A DNA stretch of 64,000 nt from positions 4,739,502 through 4,803,501 of the forward strand of contig NZ_KI632509.1 of assembly GCF_000504245.1 (NCBI RefSeq), given 5' to 3'. The first letter of the stretch is position 1. The number at the start of each line of letters is the position of its first letter. Below are positions 9,501 through 17,882 of this stretch, one piece after another. A program made the position numbers and the translations under genes. Source of the stretch: Haloechinothrix halophila YIM 93223 (GTDB taxonomy: Bacteria; Actinomycetota; Actinomycetes; Mycobacteriales; Pseudonocardiaceae). Under the pieces are notes generated by a model. That model saw only the letters and a list, made by a program, of their open reading frames with translations. It did not search any database and was not told the DNA's origin.

Positions 9501-10529
9501 GTACAGCGGCAGGATCTCGGTGCCCGGCAGGTCCATCGCGGTCAGCGCATCAGCCGTATCGCGAATCTCCCGCTCCCCGGACAGGAACACGAGGATGTCG
9601 CCCGGCGGTTCGGCGCGCAGTTCCGTGACGGCGTCGCAGATGGCCTGGGTCTGATCGCGGTCCTTGTCGGCGCTGCCGGCACCGGCGTTCTCGGCATCAG
9701 GAGCAGCGTCGTCCCGAATCGGCCGGTAGCGGACCTCCACCGGATACGTGCGCCCGGACACCTCCACGATCGGCGCTGGGGTGCCGTCCGGGGTCGCGAA
9801 GTGCTCCGCGAAACGTTCAGGATCGATGGTGGCCGATGTGATGATCACCTTGAGGTCGGGGCGGCGCGGCAGCAGCTGCTTGAGATAACCGAGCAGGAAG
9901 TCGATGTTGAGGCTGCGCTCGTGTGCCTCGTCGATGATGAGCGTGTCGTACTGCCGCAGCAGCCGGTCGCGGGCGATCTCGGCGAGCAGGATGCCGTCGG
10001 TCATCACCTTGACCAGCGTGTTCTCGCTCACCTGATCGGTGAAACGGACCTTCCAGCCCACGGTGTCGCCCAGCTCGGTACCGAGTTCGCTCGCGATGCG
10101 TTCTGCCACCGAACGGGCCGCGATCCTGCGCGGCTGCGTGTGGCCGATGGTGCCGTGCACTCCCCTGCCGACGTCGAGGCAGATCTTCGGCAGCTGGGTG
10201 GTCTTGCCGGACCCAGTCTCGCCAGCGACGATGACGACCTGGTTGTCCCTGACGGCGGCCGCGAGGTCCTCCGCCCGCTGACTGACCGGCAGTTCCGCCG
10301 GGTATCGCACCGTCGGAACCGACTCGCGCCTGCTGGCCAGCCGCAGCTCGGCGGTGTCGATGTCCGCGGCGATGGCGCGCAGCACGGACGCGCGTTTGCG
10401 CTCGTCGCGGAGCTTGCGGGTGCCGTCGATTCTGCGTCGCAGCCGGACGCGATCGGCCAGCATCACGTCGTCGAGCCGTCGCAGCAGCGCGCGAGGCGCG
10501 ACGGCTTCCGCCGAAGGTGCAGTGGACAT
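6504..10529 (-). CDS. hrpA: ATP-dependent RNA helicase HrpA
   Basis: The 1341-residue protein is a DEAH/RHA-type helicase. Walker A GETGSGKTT lies about 97 residues from the chosen start, followed by the DEAH box (IIDEAHERS), SAT (ITSATID) and the motif VI region QRKGRCGR. The long C-terminal region (helicase-associated, OB fold and DUF3418-type) brings it to the 1300-residue length usual for HrpA. The start is ATG 10529 with GAGAGG just upstream; the longer reading to 11087 would overlap the divergent DUF2784 gene. HrpA-type helicases act on structured RNA and stalled ribosomes. It is transcribed away from the DUF2784 gene and ends about 90 bp before the acyl-CoA ligase. Confidence 0.92.
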   Translation of the reverse strand: MSTAPSAEAVAPRALLRRLDDVMLADRVRLRRRIDGTRKLRDERKRASVLRAIAADIDTAELRLASRRESVPTVRYPAELPVSQRAEDLAAAVRDNQVVIVAGETGSGKTTQLPKICLDVGRGVHGTIGHTQPRRIAARSVAERIASELGTELGDTVGWKVRFTDQVSENTLVKVMTDGILLAEIARDRLLRQYDTLIIDEAHERSLNIDFLLGYLKQLLPRRPDLKVIITSATIDPERFAEHFATPDGTPAPIVEVSGRTYPVEVRYRPIRDDAAPDAENAGAGSADKDRDQTQAICDAVTELRAEPPGDILVFLSGEREIRDTADALTAMDLPGTEILPLYARLSAAEQHRVFQRHTGRRIVLATNVAETSLTVPGIKYVIDPGTARISRYSNRLKVQRLPIEPVSQASANQRKGRCGRVSDGICIRLYSEDDFLSRPEFTDPEILRTNLASVILQLTASDLGDIADFPFVEPPDKRQIADGLALLRELGALETSDARSGKQHSAHRLTDVGKALAQLPVDPRMGRMIVAAADNGCVHEVLVIAAALSIQDPRERPEEQRQAADAKHARFADPNSDFLAFLSLWDYLREQQRELSGSRFRKLCKAEFLHFLRVREWQDLYNQLKEAANSAGISVTKPKGTADFSGPDYQRLHESLLAGMLSHVGLKDPEKRDFLGARGARFAVFPGSALFKKTPRWVMAAELVETSRLWGRIVARIEPEWVERLAGHLVKRNYAEPHWERNRGAVMAAETVTLYGIPLVSGRKVNYARVEPELCRELFIRHALVEGDWRTDHRFFHANRELLDEVAELENRARRRDILVDDQTLFDFYDERIPDHVVSARHFDSWWKKARREQPDLLDFSLPMLVNERAAEVSETDYPQRWRHGDLDLALTYQFEPGASEGDADGVTVHVPLAVLNQVNADCFDWQVPGFREELVTALIKALPKPLRRELVPAPDTAKVVLARLDPDVPDAEREPLLAALERELHALRGVDVRPDDWDLTKVPDHLRMTFRIVDERGKRVAEGKDLAALRQQLAPKLRGQLSRAAEKLERTGVSDWDFDSLPRSFEGTSGGKHGKPVKGYPALVDAGDAVDVKVLATEHEQREAMWRGTRRLLLLRVGSPRKALRRTLSNTAKLELAQNPHGGVSGLLDDCVNCALDVIIAEAGGPAWDAAGFERLVTAARAGLDRRVIETMERVRKVLVAWRSAQLAVKRTDGPGFGDALADVSAQLDELVYDGFVTATGFERLADLVRYLTAVERRLEKLPRDLERDTQRMRTVLALTDEYRALLADTPADDDAAREQLIEIRWMLEELRVSLFAQTLGTAYPVSEKRVQRALDSVQ

Positions 10530-10607
10530 ACCTCTCACTACTCTATCCGGGCTGTCGCGGTGTTTTACCGGGCAGCCCGATCCCGCCACCTGCGGGATAC
10601 TGGCGTT

Positions 10608-10979
10608 ATGTACCGGGTACTCGCGGACGCGACGATGGTGCTGCACTTCGCCTTCCTGGTGTACCTCACACTTGGTGGGTTCGTGGCGTGGCGATGGCCA
10701 CGCACGATCATCGCGCACCTGATCGCGGTGGCGTGGGGCGCGCTGATCGTGATCTTCGAGTTCGACTGCCCGCTGACCGGCCCCGAGGACTACTTCCGCA
10801 AGCAGGCGGGCCAGGAGGGCCTGCCAGGCGGGTTCATCGACACCTACCTGACCGACGTGGTGTATCCAGCCGAGCACGTCGATCTGGTTCGGCTGGCCGT
10901 CGCGGTCGTGGTCGCGGTGTCCTGGGCGGGATTCGTGGTCCGGCTGCGGGCGCGCCGCAGAGCACGCCTCAGCCGGTGA
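10608..10979 (+). CDS. DUF2784 membrane protein
   Basis: The 123-residue protein has about four hydrophobic segments and the DUF2784 signature: an N-terminal VLHFAFLVYLTLGG, then FEFDCPLTGPEDYFRK and YPAEH. Its function is unknown. No ribosome site precedes ATG 10608, while GATACT lies about 7 nt upstream as a -10-like box, so the message may be leaderless. It is divergent from hrpA. Confidence 0.8.
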   Translation: MYRVLADATMVLHFAFLVYLTLGGFVAWRWPRTIIAHLIAVAWGALIVIFEFDCPLTGPEDYFRKQAGQEGLPGGFIDTYLTDVVYPAEHVDLVRLAVAVVVAVSWAGFVVRLRARRRARLSR

Positions 10980-11037
10980 GTCGCACGACCGGTCGGTGAC
11001 GCAGCCGGGCACGGCCACATGAAACGCGCCGCGCCTC

Positions 11038-11490
11038 TCAATCGACGATGCCGCGCTGGGCGGCACGCAGCTTCTCGCACAGCTCACCCAGGGTGCGCAG
11101 CTCGGCGGCGGTCAGTCCAGCGCCGACGTAGCGCGCGATGGAGTCAGCGTGCTCGTGGCCAACGCGCCGCTGCACCTTGAGGCCGTAGTCGGTCAGGATG
11201 ACGATGGTTCCCCTGCGGTCCTCCGGGTCGCGTTCCCTGCGGACGAGGCCCTGCTTCTCCATCCGCTCGATCAGTCTGCTGAGACTAGGCTGGGTCAGCA
11301 CGATGTGTTCGTTGAGTTCGTGCAGGCGCAGTCGTTGCCCGTCGAACAGCGTGAGGTTGTAGAGCACGTCGTACTCACCGAGCGTGATCTCGGCACCACG
11401 AAAGTCGTCCCGAAGCCTGCGGAACACCGCGACCTGCGCGCGAAACAGCGACTCCCAGCTTTGCAACGCCTGCGCTCGACGCCCGCGCAC
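11038..11490 (-). CDS. MarR-family transcriptional regulator
   Basis: The 150-residue protein has the MarR winged helix: LNEHIVLTQPSLSRLIERME and the wing RRERDPEDRRGTIVILTDYG. The start is placed at GTG 11490 because GGGAGGAGG lies 6 nt upstream. The ATG 12 codons further on is not preceded by such a site and would translate through the ribosome-binding region. It is followed across about 90 bp upstream by the flavoprotein reductase on the same strand; whether it controls that gene is not shown. Confidence 0.85.
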   Translation of the reverse strand: MRGRRAQALQSWESLFRAQVAVFRRLRDDFRGAEITLGEYDVLYNLTLFDGQRLRLHELNEHIVLTQPSLSRLIERMEKQGLVRRERDPEDRRGTIVILTDYGLKVQRRVGHEHADSIARYVGAGLTAAELRTLGELCEKLRAAQRGIVD

Positions 11491-11579
11491 GACACACCTC
11501 CTCCCGGTCCGCCCTGATCCTGCCATGTCACCCCGACTGGTGAAGAACGTTCGGGAAATCCGTTGGCGCGAGCGAGCCC

Positions 11580-12809
11580 CTATGACACGGCGTCGGCCAG
11601 GTCGGCGAGGTCGGCATCACGCAGCTGCTCCGGGGTGACCGCCGCCCGGTCGTCGACCAGCGTGCGCAGCGCGTCAGCGTCGTCGAAGGTGTTGACGTTC
11701 ATGGCGGCGGTCACCCTGCCGCCGTGCCGCCAGAACGCGATGAACTCGCGCGAGCCCAGGTCACCACGCACCACCAGTTCGTCCAGGTCGGGGTCGGCCA
11801 GGCCCCGGTACTCGCAGCCGAGGTCGTACTGGTCGGTGAAGAAATACGGCGTCGCGGTATAGGGCTCGTGCTCGCCGAGAAGGTTGCCCGCGACGTGCTC
11901 GCCCTGCCACTTCGCGTTCGCCCAGTGCTCGACACGGATGCGCCTGCCGTAGCGGGGGTGGAAGTGCGCCGCGACGTCGCCAGCGGCGTAGATGGCGGGA
12001 GACGCGCTACGCAGTCCGGCGTCGACGTCGACACCACCGTCGTCGGCCACCTCCAGCCCGGCGGCGCGAGCCAGCTGCGACCGGGGTGCCGCCCCGACCG
12101 CGACCAGCACGACGTCAGCGGCGACGTGGCTGCCGTCGGACAGCTCGGCGCCGTCGACCTGCTCATCGCCGAGGAAGCGGGTTACCGACGTCGCCAGCCG
12201 CCACTGCACGCCGTGGTCGGCGTGCAGGTCGCGGAACACCGTGGCGACGTCGTCACCGAGCGAAACCAGCGGTAGCGGCTGCGGCTCGACGACCGTCACG
12301 TCCGCGCCCGCCGATCGGGCGGCAGCGGCGGCCTCGCAGCCGATCCAGCCCGCGCCGACGATCAGCACGTCCTGGGCGTCCTCGATGGCCGTGCGCAGGT
12401 CGAGGGCGTCATCGAGGGTGCGCAGCGTCGCGACACCGGGCAGATCGGCGCCGGGGACGTCGAGAGTGCGCGGGCGGGAGCCGGTCGCGAGCAGCAGCCG
12501 ATCGAAACTGTGCTCCGCCCCGACTACGTCGGTGAGCGTCCGCGCGCCCAGCTCGATGCGGGTGGCCTCGACACCGCGCCGCAGGTCGATGCCGTGCTTG
12601 ACGTAGTAGTTCTCGTCGGCGACCCAGTCCGGCTCGTCGGTGTCGTGCAGCAGCACGCTCTTGGAGAGCGCTGGCAGCTCGTACGGTCGATGGTGCTCCG
12701 CGCCGAGTAGCAGCACGTCGCCGTCGAAGCCCTGCTTGCGCAGCGATATCGCCGCGGTGGCCCCCGCGAGACCCGCTCCAACGATTACGATGCGATGCGG
12801 TTCCGCCAT
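11580..12809 (-). CDS. NAD(P)/FAD-dependent ferredoxin reductase-like protein
   Basis: The 409-residue flavoprotein has an N-terminal FAD site (IVIVGAGLAGATAA), ATGSRPR, an NAD(P) site (VLIVGAGWIGCEAA near residue 147) and a late FAD motif IYAAGDVA. A C-terminal reductase domain (EHWANAKWQGEHVAGNL onward) matches ferredoxin/rubredoxin reductases of the BphA4/ThcD kind. It would pass electrons from NAD(P)H to a ferredoxin serving a P450 or dioxygenase; no partner ferredoxin is adjacent. ATG 12809 has GGAGG 8 nt upstream, and the longer reading to 13187 overlaps orn. Confidence 0.87.
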   Translation of the reverse strand: MAEPHRIVIVGAGLAGATAAISLRKQGFDGDVLLLGAEHHRPYELPALSKSVLLHDTDEPDWVADENYYVKHGIDLRRGVEATRIELGARTLTDVVGAEHSFDRLLLATGSRPRTLDVPGADLPGVATLRTLDDALDLRTAIEDAQDVLIVGAGWIGCEAAAAARSAGADVTVVEPQPLPLVSLGDDVATVFRDLHADHGVQWRLATSVTRFLGDEQVDGAELSDGSHVAADVVLVAVGAAPRSQLARAAGLEVADDGGVDVDAGLRSASPAIYAAGDVAAHFHPRYGRRIRVEHWANAKWQGEHVAGNLLGEHEPYTATPYFFTDQYDLGCEYRGLADPDLDELVVRGDLGSREFIAFWRHGGRVTAAMNVNTFDDADALRTLVDDRAAVTPEQLRDADLADLADAVS

Positions 12810-12954
12810 CGCCAACCTCCCATGCCTGCACGCGCGTGCCCGCACGCTACCGCTCGCGCCCACCCCGCGCGCGAGGCCATCCGTGGTGTGCGTCTCGTGG
12901 GGACCACCACGCGCCTGATCCACCACCCGGCGCCGGTGAGCTACTGTCTGGCGC

Positions 12955-13590
12955 GTGAACGATCGTCTTGTCTGGATCGACTGTGAAATGACCGGCCTCG
13001 ACCTCGCGAAGGACGCGCTGATCGAGATCGCCGCGCTGGTCACCGACGCCGACCTGAACATCCTCGGCGAGGGCATCGACGTGGTCATCCACGCCGATGA
13101 CGACGTCCTGGCCGGGATGCCGGACGTCGTACGTGACATGCACGCCGCGTCGGGGCTGACCGACGAGGTGCGCCGCTCGACGGTCACCCTGGAGCAGGCC
13201 GAGCAGCAGGTGCTCGACTACATCCGCTCGTGGGTACCCGAGCCGAAGACGGCACCGCTGGCGGGCAACTCCATCGCGACCGACCGCGGCTACATCGCTC
13301 GCGACATGCCCAAGCTCGACGAGCACCTGCACTACCGGATGGTCGACGTCTCCTCGGTGAAGGAGCTGGTGCACCGCTGGTACCCGAGGATCTATTACGC
13401 GAAGCCGGAGAAGGGGCTGGCACACCGCGCGCTGGCGGACATCAAGGAGTCGATCAGCGAGCTGAGCTACTACCGCAGGACGGCGTTCGTCGGGCATCCC
13501 GGCCCGTCCAGCGAGGAGGCGAAGGCGGTCGCGGAAGACGTCGTGCGGCAGGGCATGGAGGCCTCGGCGCCGGATACCCCCGGCGACTGA
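12955..13590 (+). CDS. orn: Oligoribonuclease
   Basis: The 211-residue protein is a DEDDh exonuclease: the first metal ligands in [10 protein letters not shown] at residues 6-15, a middle Asp in [12 protein letters not shown] and the HRALADI catalytic block near residue 158. It degrades di- to pentanucleotides, the last step of RNA turnover, and can clear pGpG. The start is GTG 12955. A TACTGT box about 8 nt upstream without a ribosome site suggests a leaderless transcript. The 20-residue tail after the catalytic core is typical of actinobacterial Orn. tRNA-His follows on the same strand. Confidence 0.95.
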   Translation: MNDRLVWIDCEMTGLDLAKDALIEIAALVTDADLNILGEGIDVVIHADDDVLAGMPDVVRDMHAASGLTDEVRRSTVTLEQAEQQVLDYIRSWVPEPKTAPLAGNSIATDRGYIARDMPKLDEHLHYRMVDVSSVKELVHRWYPRIYYAKPEKGLAHRALADIKESISELSYYRRTAFVGHPGPSSEEAKAVAEDVVRQGMEASAPDTPGD

Positions 13591-13663
13591 CAGGGCCGGA
13601 CGTCTGGCCGCATCGGCGGCACGCTACGATGTCATGGCTAGCGCGTCATCGACGTGCGCGCAT

Positions 13664-13740
13664 GGTGGGTATAGCTCAGTTGGCAGAGCGCCTGGTTGTG
13701 GTCCAGGAGGTCGCCGGTTCAAGTCCGGTTATCCACCCCA
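13664..13740 (+). tRNA. tRNA-His (anticodon GUG)
   Basis: A full cloverleaf is readable. The acceptor stem GTGGGTA pairs with TATCCAC (one G-U). The anticodon stem CCTGG/CCAGG encloses TTGTGGT with anticodon GTG. The T loop is TTCAAGT, and CCA is encoded. The extra 5' G (position -1) opposite C73 is characteristic of tRNA-His. Confidence 0.96.
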
Positions 13741-13742
13741 CG

Positions 13743-13778
13743 GAGAGGCCCTTTCCCACACGCGGGAAAGGGCCTCTC
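13743..13778 (+). terminator. Hairpin terminator after tRNA-His
   Basis: A perfect 15-bp inverted repeat (arms 13743-13757 and 13764-13778, 6-nt loop) starts 3 nt after the encoded CCA of tRNA-His, so it very likely ends that transcript. Confidence 0.85.
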
Positions 13779-13946
13779 TGCTGCGTGTGGCAGGCATCAG
13801 CCGAGTCGACGCCGTGCACCTACGCGGCGTTCAACGTGAGTTCATCGAATCGCCGTAGTCGGCTTCACCCGAAAGCGTGTGGGCTTAGCGGGGTCGCGGT
13901 CCACCCCGATCGACCGCGACGACACCCGAGTTGGAGGAGCACCACC

Positions 13947-15299
13947 ATGTCGACCCACCACACACCGGCCAGCACGGCGCCGACCCGGCGCGGTTTCCTC
14001 AAGGCAGGCGCCGCGGCGGGGGCGACCGCCACGCTGCTCGGCCTGATGCGCACCACCAGCGCCGAAGCGGCGACCCGCGGCCACGGCGGCAAGCCCGCTG
14101 AGCAAGCTCCCGACAACGGCGGCTACGGACCGCTCCAGCCCGCGCCGGGTGGCGAGTTGCTGCTGCCCGCTGGCTTCACCTACACCGCGTTCGGACACAC
14201 CGGTACCCCGATGAGCGACGGCACCCCGACGCCGGGACGTCACGACGGCATGGCGGCGTTCGCCGGCGACGACGGCCTGATCCGGCTGGTGCGCAACCAC
14301 GAGCAGAGCGACGGCCCCGCGTTCGCCTCACCCGCCTACGACGCGCTCGCGGCGGGCGGCACCACGACGATGCTGTTCGACCCGGAGAGCATGTCGCTGC
14401 GAGCCACCCACCCGACGATCGCGGGCACGATCCGCAACTGCGCTGGCGGTCCTACCCCGTGGGGAACGTGGCTGACCTGCGAGGAGACCTTCACTGGCTT
14501 GGGCGTTGACACGCCGCACGGCTACATCTTCGAGGTGCCCGCTGACGCCGACAGCCCGGTGGAACCGGTGCCGTACAAGGCGATGGGCCGGTTCGTGCAC
14601 GAAGCCGTCGCCATCGACCCGGGCACCGGCATCGTCTACGAAACCGAGGACCGGGGCTCCGCGGGCTTCTACCGCTTCCTGCCGGACGAGCCCGGCAATC
14701 TCGGCGCTGGCGGCAGGCTGCAAATGCTCGCGATCAAGAGCCAGCCGCGGTACGACACGCGACTCAGCCAGCGGGTCGGTAAGCCGCTGCCGGTGGAGTG
14801 GGTCGACATCGCCGACCCCGACCCAGACAGCGACGACACCCTCGCCGTGTTCCACCAGGGCCGCGAGCAGGGCGCCGCTGTGTTCGCACGGCTGGAAGGC
14901 GCCTGGTACGGCGACGGGTCGATCTACATCGTCTCCACCAGCGGCGGTGACGCCGGTCTCGGCCAAGTGTGGGAGTACCGGCCGCGCGGCAACTCGGGTG
15001 GCCAGCTCGTACTGGTTTACGAGTCGACCGACCCGGAACTGCTGCAGAGCCCGGACAACATGTGCGTTTCCCCCAACACCGGCGGGTTGGTGCTGTGCGA
15101 GGACGGCGACGGCAGGGACATGCTGCGCGGCGTCACCAATAAGGGCCAGATCTTCGACTTCGCGGGCCTGAACAGCGCGAACACCACCGAGCTCGCTGGG
15201 GCGACGTTCAGCCCCGACGGCAGGATCCTCTTCTTCAACGCCCAAAGCCCTGGCGTCACCTACGCCGTCACCGGACCATGGGAGCGCGGCGCGCTCTGA
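13947..15299 (+). CDS. PhoX/DUF839 family secreted phosphatase-like protein
   Basis: The 450-residue protein starts with a Tat signal: TRRGFLKAGAAAG at residues 13-25 followed by a hydrophobic stretch and an Ala-rich cleavage region. The body matches DUF839/PhoX beta-propellers, with GTIRNCAGGPTPWGTWLTCE, GRFVHEAVAIDP and YETEDRGSAGFYRFLP. PhoX enzymes are exported alkaline phosphatases that use calcium and iron. ATG 13947 has GGAGGAG 8 nt upstream. It stands alone between tRNA-His and the convergent L,D-transpeptidase. No Pho box was identified. Confidence 0.85.
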   Translation: MSTHHTPASTAPTRRGFLKAGAAAGATATLLGLMRTTSAEAATRGHGGKPAEQAPDNGGYGPLQPAPGGELLLPAGFTYTAFGHTGTPMSDGTPTPGRHDGMAAFAGDDGLIRLVRNHEQSDGPAFASPAYDALAAGGTTTMLFDPESMSLRATHPTIAGTIRNCAGGPTPWGTWLTCEETFTGLGVDTPHGYIFEVPADADSPVEPVPYKAMGRFVHEAVAIDPGTGIVYETEDRGSAGFYRFLPDEPGNLGAGGRLQMLAIKSQPRYDTRLSQRVGKPLPVEWVDIADPDPDSDDTLAVFHQGREQGAAVFARLEGAWYGDGSIYIVSTSGGDAGLGQVWEYRPRGNSGGQLVLVYESTDPELLQSPDNMCVSPNTGGLVLCEDGDGRDMLRGVTNKGQIFDFAGLNSANTTELAGATFSPDGRILFFNAQSPGVTYAVTGPWERGAL

Positions 15300-15405
15300 G
15301 CGAAGCCCGGTGCGGTCGGCCCTCGCGGCCGGCCGCACCGGAGCGGTTCAGCCGGTTCCGGGTGCTCACGACGTCGGCACCAACCGGCTGGTCAATCCAC
15401 ACCGG

Positions 15406-16584
15406 TCAGTCCACACCGCCGGTGCGCCACTCCCGCCACGGCAACTGCCAGACGCTGAAGCCATCCGTCGGCTCCAGCCGTTGACCACCGCTCTTGACGA
15501 CCCGGACCAGGTCACCCGGTTTGGAGTTGTTCATCATCCACTCGGCGTCGGCGGTGGACAGGTTGAGGCAGCCGTGACTGACGTTGCGATTGCCCTGATC
15601 ACCCACCGACCACGGCGCGGAGTGGTAGAAGATTCCGCTGTACGACAACCGGGTGGCGTGCGACACCGTGATCTCGTAGCCCTCATCGTCGTCGACCGGA
15701 ACGCCGTACGTCGATGAGTCCATCGTGTAGTCGTAGTGCTCGCTCATCACGGTGTAGGTGCCGTGCGGCGTCGGGTGCGTCGGCTTGCCCATGGAGATCG
15801 GCATCCGCTTCACCTTGTGGCCATCAATCCACACGCTCATGTGGTGGGTCTTGCCGTTGGCGACGGCGACCACGCGCTTGCCGATGGTCATGCTGGTGCT
15901 GACGTCCTGGGCGCCGTACATGTCGTTGCCGAAGTCCCTGCCGTAGATGTCGGCATCGATGGTGACCTCGGTGCCCGGCTCCCAGTGATCCTTCGGACGC
16001 CACACCACCCACTCGTCGTTGAACCAGTAGAAACCGCCCTTCGTCTTCGGCTCCGACGTGACCCGCAGCGCCCGTTCGGCGGCGTCTTTGTCGCTGATCG
16101 GCGCGCTAAACCGGAACGAAACCGGCATGCCGACGCCGACAGTGGCCCCGTCGACGACAGCGGGGGTGACCGACACCGTCTGCGCGGGAACCGCCGTGGT
16201 GAATGTGGCGCGCTTCATCGCGCGTTCACCGTCCTCGCCGACCCCGCGCGCCGTCAGCGTGTACTCCTTACCGAACCCGAGCTTCTCCCCAGCCCGCCAT
16301 GCGGTGCTGTCGTTGTTGAGCGAGCCCTTGACAACAGTGCCGTCGGCCCCGATCAGCGTGACTTTCGTCAACTCGCCATGCTCGGCCGCGACCGTGACTG
16401 GCTTGCCCGGTTCGACGTCGTCCGCCTTCGGACCGGGTCTCAGATCAAGCTCAAGGGACTGGGTTTCGGGCGGCGAGGCCGGGCTCGCCGCGCTCGACTC
16501 CTCCGCACTGGTGGGCGTCGTGCATCCGCCCGCGATAAGGCAAACCCCCATGACGGCAGCGAAAACCCGCCGTGTATTCGGCAT
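15406..16584 (-). CDS. L,D-transpeptidase lipoprotein (Ldt type)
   Basis: The 392-residue protein has a lipobox LIAGGC near residue 21, so it is probably a membrane-anchored lipoprotein. Two immunoglobulin-like domains precede a YkuD catalytic domain. The catalytic block is SHGCLNLS with the active-site Cys, preceded by the conserved FYHSAPW. This is the layout of mycobacterial LdtMt2, which makes 3-3 crosslinks in peptidoglycan and is inhibited by carbapenems. The start is ATG 16584 with GGGGAGA 7 nt upstream; an in-frame start at 16656 would precede the signal by 24 residues. Confidence 0.92.
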   Translation of the reverse strand: MPNTRRVFAAVMGVCLIAGGCTTPTSAEESSAASPASPPETQSLELDLRPGPKADDVEPGKPVTVAAEHGELTKVTLIGADGTVVKGSLNNDSTAWRAGEKLGFGKEYTLTARGVGEDGERAMKRATFTTAVPAQTVSVTPAVVDGATVGVGMPVSFRFSAPISDKDAAERALRVTSEPKTKGGFYWFNDEWVVWRPKDHWEPGTEVTIDADIYGRDFGNDMYGAQDVSTSMTIGKRVVAVANGKTHHMSVWIDGHKVKRMPISMGKPTHPTPHGTYTVMSEHYDYTMDSSTYGVPVDDDEGYEITVSHATRLSYSGIFYHSAPWSVGDQGNRNVSHGCLNLSTADAEWMMNNSKPGDLVRVVKSGGQRLEPTDGFSVWQLPWREWRTGGVD

Positions 16585-16796
16585 CCTGACTCTCCCCATA
16601 AGCCGGTGACTTGTCGCCCACGCTTCCCGTGGCATTCGCCCGTGTCGACGCGTCAAGTCTGTCGGACGTTGTCCGCTATGAGATCACTATCCCGACTCAG
16701 CTCCGACACCATTCGGTACCCCCTGCGCGAAGCCGTCCGATCGTGCCGTGCTAACGTTTTCAACGTCGCACCGGCCGGGTGCCGGTGAGTTTCTTC

Positions 16797-16869
16797 GCGC
16801 CGATAGCTCAATTGGCAGAGCAGCTGGCTCTTAACCAGCGGGTTCGGGGTTCGAGTCCCTGTCGGCGCA
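16797..16869 (+). tRNA. tRNA-Lys (anticodon CUU)
   Basis: The acceptor stem GCGCCGA pairs with TCGGCGC. The anticodon stem GCTGG/CCAGC encloses CTCTTAA with anticodon CTT. The T arm is GGGGTTCGAGTCCCT, and the discriminator base is A. CCA is not encoded. A toxin-antitoxin pair begins 180 bp downstream. Confidence 0.95.
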
Positions 16870-17050
16870 CTTCCACCGCAGGTCAGCCTCCCGCTGGCCT
16901 GCGGTTTTGTTTTGCGACACGAAGGCGATAGTGACGCCCCGAATCGTATGGCCATGACCGAGCCGCGATCGACGCCGAGACCGGCGGTCTTCGGCTTCCT
17001 CACCGCGCGACCACCCGGCACGTGCTACGATTGCTACGGAGGTTAGTCGT

Positions 17051-17305
17051 ATGGCCCGAGTGATCCCGCACCGCGAGCTGCGGAACAACAGCAGCGCCGT
17101 GCTGCGCGACGTGCAAGCTGGGGAAAGTATCCAGATCAGCAATCACGGCGAAGTCGTCGCGGTCCTGGTGCCACCGACGCAACCAGCACCTACCGCGCTG
17201 CGGGTACGACGCGCCAAGTATCGCGCCGGGTTCTCCGACCTGCCTCGCGTGCGCATTGAGCAGCCCGTGCAGCAACTCCTCGACGACCTCCGAGGCGATC
17301 GTTGA
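17051..17305 (+). CDS. PHD/YefM-type antitoxin
   Basis: The 84-residue protein opens MARVIPHRELRNNSSAVLRD and continues with GESIQISNHGEVVAVLVPP, the PHD/YefM DNA-binding fold. The C-terminal half (residues 50-84) would wrap the toxin. ATG 17051 is preceded by GGAGG at a spacing of about 8 nt. It overlaps the PIN gene by 4 bp. Antitoxins of this kind autorepress their operon; an operator was not pinned down. Confidence 0.87.
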   Translation: MARVIPHRELRNNSSAVLRDVQAGESIQISNHGEVVAVLVPPTQPAPTALRVRRAKYRAGFSDLPRVRIEQPVQQLLDDLRGDR

Positions 17306-17697
17306 CCGTCTATCTCGAAACCTCGGCGGCAGCGAAGCTTCTGGTCACGGAACACGAATCAGCAGCACTCAGCGCACATCTCGATCGGCTCGCCACCGAG
17401 GAGGTCGACATCGTGTCGAGCGTGCTCCTCGAAACCGAGTTGCGACGCCTTGCCGTGCGACTTGACCTCGACCAGTCGCGGGTGTCCGACGTCCTCGATC
17501 GTATCGACCTGTACGAACCGGATCGCGCCGCGTTCGTCGAAGCCGGGCTGCTGCCAGGCAAACACCTCCGCAGCCTCGACGCGTTGCATGTCGCCGTCGC
17601 CATCCGCGTCGCCGCCGACGAGATGGCGACGTACGACGTCCGGCAAGCCGAAGCAGCGCGTTCCGTGGGACTCGCGGTCGTCGCGCCAGCGGATTGA
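17302..17697 (+). CDS. PIN-domain toxin (VapC family)
   Basis: The 131-residue protein starts MTVYLETSAAAKLLVTE; the first acidic position is Glu rather than the usual Asp of 'YLDTSA', and this also occurs in other VapC-like proteins. Further acidic positions are LLETELRR near residue 45 and SLDALHVAVA near residue 94. VapC toxins are Mg-dependent RNases that cut tRNA or rRNA. The start is TTG 17302, which overlaps the antitoxin stop (TTGA), so translation is coupled. Confidence 0.87.
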   Translation: MTVYLETSAAAKLLVTEHESAALSAHLDRLATEEVDIVSSVLLETELRRLAVRLDLDQSRVSDVLDRIDLYEPDRAAFVEAGLLPGKHLRSLDALHVAVAIRVAADEMATYDVRQAEAARSVGLAVVAPAD

Positions 17698-17758
17698 CCC
17701 AGCGACGACCGTAAACGAGTTGATCTTGCTGCTGCCGCTGGCCGGGCGGCAGGATATT

Positions 17759-17845
17759 TGTTGATCAGGGACCCTGCCGGTGGGCCCACAATGTGCCTGA
17801 TATGTCCGGCTGTCATGGTTCCAAGCGCAGGGTCCCTGATCAACA
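17759..17845. repeat. 19-bp inverted repeats around a 49-bp spacer
   Basis: The left arm 17759-17777 (TGTTGATCAGGGACCCTGC) is the exact reverse complement of the right arm 17827-17845. The 49-bp spacer holds no gene. It lies between the toxin stop (17697) and the next start (17883). The long spacer is unusual for a terminator and resembles the ends of a small non-autonomous element; no target duplication was confirmed. Confidence 0.6.
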
Positions 17846-17882
17846 CGCGGAGATAGACGCGCGCCGCATACCATCCCCGACC

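Noticed and set aside
11580-13187. Longer start for the ferredoxin-reductase-like gene
   Set aside because: The N-terminal 126 residues would lie opposite orn and the 12810-12954 promoter region; ATG 12809 has a clear GGAGG site and begins right at the FAD motif.
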